A stretch of 64,000 nt of DNA from Niveispirillum irakense DSM 11586 (GTDB lineage Bacteria > Pseudomonadota > Alphaproteobacteria > Azospirillales > Azospirillaceae): positions 124,001 through 188,000 of the forward strand of contig NZ_AUCG01000021.1 in assembly GCF_000429645.1 (NCBI RefSeq). Direction: 5' to 3'. Shown here piece by piece: positions 26,113-33,877 of this stretch. Within the stretch, counting starts at the first letter, position 1. The number at the start of each line of letters is the position of its first letter. The translations under genes were made by a program, and so were the position numbers. Below the pieces are notes generated by a model. It was not told where the DNA came from, searched no databases, and saw only the letters and a list, made by a program, of their open reading frames with translations.

Positions 26113-28410
26113 TCAACTTTTCCCCGCTACGACCAACCGGACCGGGACGGATTTTGCGGCGGGCACCTTGCTTTTTTCTGCGTGCTGCCAAAGCGGGATC
26201 AAGGGATTGCATTCCGGATAATAGGCGGCGCAGCAGCCGGCCGGTATCTCATACGGCACGACGCGCAGGCCTGCGACGCGGCGTTCCACCCCGTCATCGG
26301 CCATGGTTTCCAGCGTCACGTCCTGCCCTTCCGTCACGCCCAGCCGGGCCATATCGTCCCGGTTCAGCAACACCACCATCCGAGTGCCCTCAATCCCCCG
26401 GAACCGGTCGCGATAGCCATAGATGGTGGTGTTGAACTGGTCGTTGCTGCGCAGGGTGATCAGGCGCAGCGCGCCCGGCACATCCGCGGCAAAGCTGGCG
26501 GACAAGGCTTTCGGCAGCTTGAAATTCGCCTTGCCGGTATTGGTGTGCCATTGACGCTCCCGTGCCGGCAGGGGCTTCTCAATCCCGCCCGGCTCCCCCA
26601 GCCTTGCATTGAAGTTAGCGAAAAGGTCGGGCCAGGTGGCGGCCATGGCATCGCGAACAAGGCTGTAATCATCGGCCCACCCGTCCCAGGGGACGTTGGG
26701 GTTGGGGGGCAGGCTGGCCTTGGCGATCTCCGCCACGATGCGGGGTTCCGACAGAAGATCGGCGCTGGCGGGCCGGGCGAACCCGCGGGACGCGTGGAAG
26801 CATGACGTGCTGTCCTCCACCGTCACGATTTGCCGTCCGGTGCGCTGTTCATCAATTTCCGTCCGGCCCAGGCAGGGCAGAAGATAGGCCACCTTGCCAT
26901 TGAACAGATGGCTGCGGTTCAGCGTGGTGGCAATCTGCACCGTCAGGCGCATCTGCGGCCATGCCTGTTCCATCAACTGGGTTTCCGGCACCGCGCGCAG
27001 GAAATTGCCGCCCAGCCCGATGAACGCAGCGACGGTTCCCTTGATGATGCCTTCGCAGGCTTCCACCGTGGTCAGGCCCTTTTCCCGCGGCGGCTGGAAC
27101 TGGTAAAGCGCGGCCAGCCGGTCCAGTGGCACCAGATCTGGATTATCGGCGATGCCCACCGTGCGCTGTCCCTGCACGTTGGAATGGCCGCGCACCGGGC
27201 AGATGCCGGCACCGGGCCGACCGATATTGCCCCGCATCAGCAGCAGGTTGACCAGCATCTGCACGGTATCGACCCCCAGCTTGTGCTGGGTCAGCCCCAT
27301 GCCATAGATGCCGATGACCGCCTTGGCGCTGCCATAGGTCACCGCAGCCTGTTCCAAGGCCGCGCGGGTCAGGCCGGATTCCGCTTCCAGCGCCGGCCAG
27401 TCCAGGCGGCGCAGATATCCGGCAAATTCAGTGAAACCATGTGTGTGGCTGGTGATGAAGTCATCATCCAGCAGGGTTGCCGCCCCTGCCGCCCTTGCCT
27501 TGTCGTCCGCTTCCAGCAGCGCCTTGGCGATACCGGCGATGGCAGCAATATCACCACCGGCCCGGACCTGATGATATTGCCCGCTGATCTGGGTTTCCCC
27601 ACCGGTCAACATCTGCACCGGATTTTGCGGGTTGGTGAACCGTTCCAGCCCCCGCTCCCGCAGCGGGTTGAAGGCGACGATGGCAGCCCCGCGCTTGGAA
27701 GCGCCCTGTAAAGGGTGCAGCATGCGCGGACTGTTTGAGCCCACATTCTGGCCGAAGAAGAAGATTGCGTCCGTTTCCTCGAAATCGGACAGGCGCACCG
27801 TGCCGACAGAGACGCCGATACTTTCCGGCAAAGCCACGGATGTACTTTCGTGGCACATGTTGGAACTGTCCGGCAGGTTGTTATTGCCGTAAAGCCGGGC
27901 CATAAGCTGGTACATATAGGATGTTTCCAGCGAGGCCCGACCGGAGGCATAAAAGACCGTCCGCTTGGGATCGACCGCCCGGATCGCCGCCAGCTCGCGC
28001 CCGATCTCGGCGAAGGCGTCGGTCCAGCTTACCGGCTCGTATCGGTCGGTGGCTGGGTTGAAGCGCATCGGGCTGGTCAGCCGCCCGGCGGCTTCCAGGT
28101 CGTAATCAGCCCAGCCCCGCATTTCCGTCACCGTATGCTGGGCGAAAAAGTCGGGATTGGCGCGGGCGGCCATATGTTCATGAAAGGTGGCTTTGGCCCC
28201 GTTCTCACAAAATTCAGCCGGGTGGGGATCGGCCGGCTTGGCCCAGGCGCAACTGACGCAGGCGAACCCATCCGGTTTGTTCTGATGGCGCAGCAGGTTC
28301 AGCACATCGGGCTGCTGGTCGCGCTTCAGCGCGTGGCGGAACAGGGACCGGACGGAGCCCCAGCCCCCAGCCGGGCCTGCATAGGGCTTGATACGGATAT
28401 CGTCGGGCAT
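26113..28410 (-). CDS. YdeP/FdhF-family molybdopterin oxidoreductase
   Basis: The 765-residue protein belongs to the molybdopterin-guanine-dinucleotide oxidoreductases of the YdeP branch. The N-terminus has only a CxxC (ACVSCAW) and a further Cys (EFCENG), the pattern of this branch. The Mo-cofactor domain (about 100-600) includes NMCHES, FFFGQNVGSNSPRM and RGNIGRPGAGICPVRGHSNVQG; the C-terminal beta-barrel domain starts near LRLITLRSNDQFNTTIYG. The electron donor and acceptor are unknown; in enterobacteria ydeP is linked to acid resistance. No signal peptide is seen, so it is cytoplasmic. No fdhD gene lies in the window. Confidence 0.9.
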   Translation of the reverse strand: MPDDIRIKPYAGPAGGWGSVRSLFRHALKRDQQPDVLNLLRHQNKPDGFACVSCAWAKPADPHPAEFCENGAKATFHEHMAARANPDFFAQHTVTEMRGWADYDLEAAGRLTSPMRFNPATDRYEPVSWTDAFAEIGRELAAIRAVDPKRTVFYASGRASLETSYMYQLMARLYGNNNLPDSSNMCHESTSVALPESIGVSVGTVRLSDFEETDAIFFFGQNVGSNSPRMLHPLQGASKRGAAIVAFNPLRERGLERFTNPQNPVQMLTGGETQISGQYHQVRAGGDIAAIAGIAKALLEADDKARAAGAATLLDDDFITSHTHGFTEFAGYLRRLDWPALEAESGLTRAALEQAAVTYGSAKAVIGIYGMGLTQHKLGVDTVQMLVNLLLMRGNIGRPGAGICPVRGHSNVQGQRTVGIADNPDLVPLDRLAALYQFQPPREKGLTTVEACEGIIKGTVAAFIGLGGNFLRAVPETQLMEQAWPQMRLTVQIATTLNRSHLFNGKVAYLLPCLGRTEIDEQRTGRQIVTVEDSTSCFHASRGFARPASADLLSEPRIVAEIAKASLPPNPNVPWDGWADDYSLVRDAMAATWPDLFANFNARLGEPGGIEKPLPARERQWHTNTGKANFKLPKALSASFAADVPGALRLITLRSNDQFNTTIYGYRDRFRGIEGTRMVVLLNRDDMARLGVTEGQDVTLETMADDGVERRVAGLRVVPYEIPAGCCAAYYPECNPLIPLWQHAEKSKVPAAKSVPVRLVVAGKS

Positions 28411-28469
28411 GGCGTATCCCCTGGCGTCTGTGGCGATGGTGCGGTTGGCGTGCCTGGGTAACGCCCCCT

Positions 28470-28504
28470 GCCATAACCGGTTCCGACCTGTTGCCGGTTA
28501 TGGC
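28470..28504 (-). terminator. inverted repeat between alpha/beta-hydrolase and ydeP-like gene
   Basis: Perfect 11-base arms GCCATAACCGG and CCGGTTATGGC flank a 13-base loop, 44 bases after the hydrolase stop codon. No T-run follows, so it could be a weak terminator or an operator of the oxidoreductase gene. Confidence 0.45.
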
Positions 28505-28547
28505 GCCACCACTGTCCATGCCCCTGCCCTGGGGAGAGCGTACCCGT

Positions 28548-29414
28548 TCAGCGTCCCTCCAGCAGGAAGGGGCGGGTATGGTCGATAAATTCCGCCAGGA
28601 AATCATGATGGGGCCAATGGCCGGCTTCCGGGATCATGGCCAGTTTCCCTTGCGGCAGCAGGCCAAGCGCCGCCTCATTGGCATCGGCCGGCAGCCAGCT
28701 CTGCCCGCCGCCGATCAGTAATGTGGGGCAGGTGATGGATGACCAGATGGAGGTCAGTTCCTCCACCCCGATCTGGGGCGGATAGGGTGCGCGCACATAA
28801 TTGTCGAACTTCCAGCTATAGCTGCCATCCTCGTTCTGGTGCATGCCATGCAGGGTCAGGTGATGGGCCTGCTCCAGCGTCAGGCGGCGGTTTTCCGCCT
28901 GCATCCGGGCCGTGGCTTCGTCCAGAGAGGGGTATTTGCGCGGGGCGCGGGCGGACAATTCATGCACGGTCTTTTCCCATTCGCGGAACCGTTCATGCAC
29001 GCCGATGCCGCGCTGAAGCTGCGACCATTGCCATGTCCCTTCCACAACAACCAGCCGCTCCACCAGTTCCGGATACAGGCCCGCCAGCATCATGGTTCCC
29101 GCACCGCCGAAGGAATGGCCCATGACATAGGCACGTCCACCGGCGCGCTGGCGCAGCAACTGCACCAGATCGCCCACCACATCGGTCAGCGTATACCCGC
29201 TGCCGGTGGCCCAGCCGGAATCACCGTGCCCGCGCAGATCGGGCGCCAGGATGTGGAAATCATTGGCCAGATGCTGCACCACCCAGTCCCAGCTCCGGCA
29301 ATGGTCGCGCCCGCCATGGACCAGCAGCAGGGTGGGCCGGTCGGGCTGACCCCATTCCACATAATGCAGGCGCAGCCGGTTGGCGAAATAGAAGCGGGAA
29401 ACAGGCTGGGACAT
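28548..29414 (-). CDS. alpha/beta-fold hydrolase
   Basis: The 288-residue cytoplasmic enzyme has the alpha/beta-hydrolase signatures: an HGG oxyanion segment (LLVHGGRDHCRSWD), the PDLRGHGDS turn, nucleophile Ser in GHSFGG, and the catalytic His in AGHWPHHD near the end. It probably cleaves an ester or a related bond; the substrate is unknown. The ATG at 29414 is favoured by GAAGGTGG upstream. It is divergent from the DUF2946 gene, with a short palindrome between them. Confidence 0.88.
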   Translation of the reverse strand: MSQPVSRFYFANRLRLHYVEWGQPDRPTLLLVHGGRDHCRSWDWVVQHLANDFHILAPDLRGHGDSGWATGSGYTLTDVVGDLVQLLRQRAGGRAYVMGHSFGGAGTMMLAGLYPELVERLVVVEGTWQWSQLQRGIGVHERFREWEKTVHELSARAPRKYPSLDEATARMQAENRRLTLEQAHHLTLHGMHQNEDGSYSWKFDNYVRAPYPPQIGVEELTSIWSSITCPTLLIGGGQSWLPADANEAALGLLPQGKLAMIPEAGHWPHHDFLAEFIDHTRPFLLEGR

Positions 29415-29451
29415 CGAAACCACCTTCGGGAAAACGGTCGCCGGTTAAAAT

Positions 29452-29465
29452 AGCACGGTCGTGCT
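29452..29465. promoter_or_regulatory. AGCACG-GT-CGTGCT palindrome
   Basis: This perfect 6+6 palindrome lies in the divergent gap between the hydrolase and the DUF2946 gene, 38 bases from the hydrolase start. Flanking AATA/TATT bases extend the symmetry with one extra base. A TetR-type operator is a fair guess, but no TetR gene is nearby. Confidence 0.4.
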
Positions 29466-29578
29466 CTATTGCCATGGGCTGTCACACATGGGTGTTTCCC
29501 GGCAACAGAGGGTGCGCGCCGATCTGCCGCGCCCATATGGGCTTGACTGTTCCACAAGCCTTGCGTCAAGAACGGCGC

Positions 29579-29998
29579 ATGATCCACCATCGCACCCTTT
29601 CCGGCATCGCCGCATGGCTGCGGGGCTTTGCGCCCTGGCTGGTGCTGCTTGCTTTGCTGGTGCGGGGGCTGATCCCTGGTGGCTTCATGCCCAATATTAA
29701 TGGGGATGAGGGGCAGGGCTGGCTGGTGATCTGTACCGCCAGCGGGATGAAGACCATTGATGGCCATGCCGATGGCCTGGGGTCCAAGGACGCCACCGGC
29801 CCGGTCGATACCCATCAGCCGGGGCTGTGTGCCTTTGCCCTGATGGCAGCCGTGGCGCCGCTTCTGCTGCTGGTGGCATTGCTGTTGCCCCTGCTGCTGT
29901 CACGCAGGGTGGGCCGCGTCCGGCGCGCGGATATTCTTCCCGCCTCTCTGCTTCTTTGTCGTCCTCCCGGCGCCAGGGCGCCGCCGGCTTTCGCGTGA
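29579..29998 (+). CDS. DUF2946-like membrane protein
   Basis: The 139-residue protein has a hydrophobic segment (about 14-28) followed by RGLIPGGFMPN, the DUF2946 signature also seen in the gene at 425-817. A Cys lies in VICTASG and one in GLCAFAL; a second hydrophobic helix is at about 103-118 before an Arg-rich tail. It leads into a TonB receptor and PepSY protein on the same strand. DUF2946 with such partners suggests copper or iron uptake, but the molecular role is unknown. Confidence 0.7.
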   Translation: MIHHRTLSGIAAWLRGFAPWLVLLALLVRGLIPGGFMPNINGDEGQGWLVICTASGMKTIDGHADGLGSKDATGPVDTHQPGLCAFALMAAVAPLLLLVALLLPLLLSRRVGRVRRADILPASLLLCRPPGARAPPAFA

Positions 29999-30132
29999 TC
30001 CTTGCGGGTTGGGGGCGGATGCCGCCTCCCCATCCTGCCATCATCGCGGGCGCGACAGGCGCCGTTCCTGACTGATCCCCACCATGACCAGGTGCCGCCT
30101 GAAAGCGGCCGGTGGGTGCCGGAGTTTCCCCC

Positions 30133-32427
30133 TTGTCATCTCCCTCTTTCCGCGCCCGGAGCCTTGCCTCCGTCGCCACCCTGTGCTTTGCCCTGCCTGC
30201 CCTCGGCGATGAGGGGGCAACCCAGGTGGCCGCCGTCACCACCGCCGCAGAGGTGATTGTCGTCGGCCAGCGCGATGCCCCGATCAGCATCGAACCGCGC
30301 GGCCTCTCCGTCTCCTTGGGTCAGGAGCAGTTTGCCGCCATCAATGCCGTGAATGTCGAAGACCTGATGAAATACGCGCCGAATTTCTTCGTGCGTAAGC
30401 GCTATATCGGGGATTCCAACGCCATTATCGGCTTCCGTGGCACCAGTTCCACCCAGTCGGCCCGCGCGCTGGTCATGGTGGATGGGTTCCTGATCTCCAA
30501 CTTCCTGGGCAATTCCTATGCTTTTCCGCCCAAATGGGGCGTGATCGGGTCGGGGGAAGTGCAGCAGTTCGATGTGGTCTATGGTCCTTATTCCGCCCGC
30601 TATCCCGGCAATTCCATGGGCGGCATCATCTCCATCACCACCAAGCCGCCGGCAGAGGGGGTGGAGAGCTTCGCCACCGCGCAATATTTCATCCAGCCTT
30701 ATAAGCAGTATGGCACCAACAAGGATTTTCAGGGCTATACCGGTGAGGCCGGCTTCAGTTGGAAGCAGAAGGATGGGCCGTGGAGCGCGCGTCTGTCCTA
30801 TCGCCGGTTGGAAAATGATGGCCATCCCCAGCAATTCTACCAACTGACCCGCGCCACGGGTGCAGCCACGGGCACCCCGGTCACCGGCGCGGTGATCGAT
30901 CCCGGCCTCATCACCCAGACCCCCATCGCCGGTGCCTATACGGTGGAGGATACGACACAGGATCAGGTGCGTGCCCGGCTGGGCTATGATTTTGGCGATG
31001 GCTGGAATGTGACCGGCATCGCCGCCGTCTGGCTGTCCGATTATGACAGCACCACGCCGCAGAGCTATCTGCGCGATGGCGCCGGCAATCTGGTCTATAG
31101 CGGTCGCGTGCTGGTGGATGGTGTGCCCTACACCATGCCCACCATCAATCTGTCGAAGAATGAGCGGCGGGAGATCCTGTCGGGCGTGAAGCTGTCCGGC
31201 CCCGTGGCCGGTTGGGATTTGTCGCTGAACCTGTCCAATTTCAGCATCGACAAGCAGCGCACCCGCAGTTCCAACGGCTATACCAACGGTATCAATGATG
31301 GGGCCGGCACGGATACGCGGGCCGGTGATACCGGCTGGTGGTCGGGTGACCTGCTGCTGGAGCGTACGCTGGGCGACCATGAACTGGCCGTCGGCATCAA
31401 TTCCAACCTCTATTATACTGACCAGACCATCAACAACGTCAGCAACTGGCGCAGCGGGGCCAACCCTGTATTCTCCACCGCCACGGCGGGTAAGACGCGG
31501 CAGGTAGGCCTGTTCATCGACGATGCCTGGCAGGTGAGCGACCGCTGGACACTGACCGGCGGTGTGCGTGTGGATCAATGGCGCGCTTTCGACGGCTCGC
31601 TTGGCAACCGGGTGGCTGGTGCGCCCGTCTTCCAGAATTACGATAACCGCAAGGACAGCGCCATCAACCCGACGCTGGGTGCACAGGTGGAACTGGCGCC
31701 CGACTGGGTGGCGCAGGTATCACTTGCCACGGCCACCCGCTTCCCCACCGTGGGGGAGTTGTTTCAGGGCCGGCTGGACGGCAATGGCGTGTTTGATCCC
31801 AACAGCTTCGATCCCAACCTGAAGCCGGAAAAGTCACGCGATGCCAACCTGATGCTGCGTCACAGCTTTGATGATGTGCGGGTCACCGGCTCCCTGTTCT
31901 ATCAGCGGGTGGATGACGCGATTTTCAGTCAGCAGGGCTTCAACCAGTTCGGCGTCGTCACCAGCTCGTTCAAGAATATCGACCGGATGCGCCAATGGGG
32001 CGTGGAGGCGATTATCGAGGCATTCGATGTCGGGCTTGACGGGCTGGACATTGATTTCAATGCTGCCTGGATCGACGCCAAGACCCTGAAGAACCGGGCC
32101 GTCCCCGCCTCGGAAGGCGAGCAGTTCCCCCGCATCCCGCACTGGCGCCTGAACGGCAATGCCCGCTATCGCTTCGCGCCGGATTGGCAGCTTTCCACCG
32201 GCTGGCGCTACGCCTCCCGGCCCAATACCGATCTGCTGGGCACCCAACGCGGTGACACCTATGGCTATGTGTCGGAATTCATGATTTTCGATGCGAAACT
32301 GTCCTGGGATGTGACGGAACAGACCCAGCTCAGCTTTGGTGTCGACAATATCGGCAATGACAAGGCCTGGGTCTTCCACCCCTATCCGCAGCGCACATTC
32401 TCCCTCGAACTGAAATGGAAGGGCTGA
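30133..32427 (+). CDS. TonB-dependent receptor (metal or metallophore type)
   Basis: The 764-residue outer-membrane receptor has a signal peptide (ending ALPALG), a plug with the VEDLMKYAPNFFVRKR segment and GNSMGGIISITTKPP, and a barrel that ends in TFSLELKWKG with a terminal aromatic-rich strand. No ATG fits: I chose TTG at 30133 because GGAG lies 8 bases upstream and the signal peptide then has normal length; GTG at 30112 is the alternative. The next gene encodes a PepSY membrane protein, a typical partner of siderophore or copper receptors, and a DUF2946 gene precedes it. Metal uptake is therefore more likely than sugar uptake. The ligand is unknown. Confidence 0.85.
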   Translation: MSSPSFRARSLASVATLCFALPALGDEGATQVAAVTTAAEVIVVGQRDAPISIEPRGLSVSLGQEQFAAINAVNVEDLMKYAPNFFVRKRYIGDSNAIIGFRGTSSTQSARALVMVDGFLISNFLGNSYAFPPKWGVIGSGEVQQFDVVYGPYSARYPGNSMGGIISITTKPPAEGVESFATAQYFIQPYKQYGTNKDFQGYTGEAGFSWKQKDGPWSARLSYRRLENDGHPQQFYQLTRATGAATGTPVTGAVIDPGLITQTPIAGAYTVEDTTQDQVRARLGYDFGDGWNVTGIAAVWLSDYDSTTPQSYLRDGAGNLVYSGRVLVDGVPYTMPTINLSKNERREILSGVKLSGPVAGWDLSLNLSNFSIDKQRTRSSNGYTNGINDGAGTDTRAGDTGWWSGDLLLERTLGDHELAVGINSNLYYTDQTINNVSNWRSGANPVFSTATAGKTRQVGLFIDDAWQVSDRWTLTGGVRVDQWRAFDGSLGNRVAGAPVFQNYDNRKDSAINPTLGAQVELAPDWVAQVSLATATRFPTVGELFQGRLDGNGVFDPNSFDPNLKPEKSRDANLMLRHSFDDVRVTGSLFYQRVDDAIFSQQGFNQFGVVTSSFKNIDRMRQWGVEAIIEAFDVGLDGLDIDFNAAWIDAKTLKNRAVPASEGEQFPRIPHWRLNGNARYRFAPDWQLSTGWRYASRPNTDLLGTQRGDTYGYVSEFMIFDAKLSWDVTEQTQLSFGVDNIGNDKAWVFHPYPQRTFSLELKWKG

Positions 32428-32431
32428 GGCG

Positions 32432-33811
32432 ATGAGCGACATCCCCCTGCAGGCAGCGCCGGCCCGGACCGGCTGGCTGGATTACCGCACCATCTGGCGC
32501 TGGCATTTCTATGCCGGGCTTTTCTGCGTGCCCTTCATCATCCTTCTGTCGCTGTCGGGCATGCTCTACCTGTTCAAGCCGCAGGTGGAAGCTTTCATCG
32601 ACCGGCCTTATGAGGGGCTGCACATCACCAGCCAACCGGCCGATGCGGATGCGCAGGCCCTTGCTGCCGTTGCTGCCGTGCCGGGGGGACGGCTGAAATC
32701 CTATATCCTGCCTACGGCACCGGACAGTGCCGTGCGGGTGGTGGTGGCTGATGGGCAGGGCGCGCTCTGGCGTGTCTATGTCCATCCGCAGACGCTGGCC
32801 ATCCTGAACAAGGTGGCGGAGGAAGACCGCTTCATGGCGGTGGTCAAATCCATCCATGGCGAGTTGCTGATGGGGGATCGTGGATCGCTGCTGGTGGAAC
32901 TGGCGGCCTGCTGGGGTATCGTCATGATCGTCAGCGGGCTTTACCTCTGGTGGCCGCGCGGCGGGCAGGGGATGGCGGGGGTGCTTTACCCCCGTTTCAG
33001 CGGCGGCAGCCGCACCTTCTGGCGGGATATCCATGCCGTGGTGGGCATGTGGTTGTCCTTCATCGCTTTGTTCTTGCTGTTGACGGGCCTGCCCTGGGCC
33101 ACGGTCTGGGGGGCCGGCTTCAAGGCCGTGCGTCAGGCTACCGGGACGGCAGCGGTGGGTGGCCAGGACTGGACGACCAGCCGCGCAGCAACCCGCGCCA
33201 CGGATATGGCAGGGCACGACCATGGTGACGGGGCCGACATGATGGCCGGTGCCGTCAGCCTGACCGATATCGTCGCCACGGCCATGACGCTCAACATGCC
33301 GGCCCCGGTGCTTATCTCTCCCCCGAACGGTAAGGATAAGCCCTGGACGGTGCGGTCCATGACCCAAAACCGGCCGGAACGGGTGGGCGCTGATCTGGAC
33401 GCCACCACCGGTGCCGTGTTGCGGCAGGAGGGCTTTGCCGACCGTCATATTATCGACCGGGCGGTTGGTATCGGCATTGCCGCGCATGAGGGGCAATTGT
33501 TTGGCCCTGCCAATCAGGCACTGGGCGTGCTGGCGGCGCTGGGGCTGGTGCTGCTGTCGGTCAGTGGCGTGGTGATGTGGTGGAAACGCCGGCCCCAGGG
33601 GGCGCTGGGCGCGCCGCCACCGCTGCGCATCAAGGGCAGTCCGGCGGTGATGGCCGGCCTGCTGCTGTTCTTCGCCCTGTTCCTGCCAGTGCTGGGGGCA
33701 TCGCTGCTGCTGGTGGCTTTGTTGGAATGGGTCGTCCTGCGATCCCTGCCACGGGCGCGGCGCTGGCTGGGCCTGCGCCCGGTGGTGGCTTCCCAAGGTA
33801 CAGTTGCTTGA
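32432..33811 (+). CDS. PepSY-associated transmembrane protein
   Basis: The 459-residue inner-membrane protein has four main hydrophobic segments (about 25-50, 152-175, 202-230, 355-380) and a further C-terminal one, with PepSY-type domains between them. It starts with RTIWRWHFYAGLFCVPF, a signature of this family. A His/Asp-rich stretch (MAGHDHGDGADMMAG, near residue 265) looks metal-binding. Members are thought to reduce ferric siderophores or handle metals in the periplasm. It begins 4 bases after the TonB receptor and is surely cotranscribed. One exact iteron-like sequence lies inside the gene (33321). Confidence 0.88.
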   Translation: MSDIPLQAAPARTGWLDYRTIWRWHFYAGLFCVPFIILLSLSGMLYLFKPQVEAFIDRPYEGLHITSQPADADAQALAAVAAVPGGRLKSYILPTAPDSAVRVVVADGQGALWRVYVHPQTLAILNKVAEEDRFMAVVKSIHGELLMGDRGSLLVELAACWGIVMIVSGLYLWWPRGGQGMAGVLYPRFSGGSRTFWRDIHAVVGMWLSFIALFLLLTGLPWATVWGAGFKAVRQATGTAAVGGQDWTTSRAATRATDMAGHDHGDGADMMAGAVSLTDIVATAMTLNMPAPVLISPPNGKDKPWTVRSMTQNRPERVGADLDATTGAVLRQEGFADRHIIDRAVGIGIAAHEGQLFGPANQALGVLAALGLVLLSVSGVVMWWKRRPQGALGAPPPLRIKGSPAVMAGLLLFFALFLPVLGASLLLVALLEWVVLRSLPRARRWLGLRPVVASQGTVA

Positions 33812-33877
33812 CAGGTCTGCCATATGCCCTGACTTTGGCATGACCAGTTGGTCCTGTCCTTCGTCCGGGAAACCCGT

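Noticed and set aside
26113-28410. Reading the molybdopterin enzyme as a respiratory formate dehydrogenase
   Set aside because: No Fe-S or cytochrome subunit genes are present and the N-terminal Cys pattern fits the YdeP branch.
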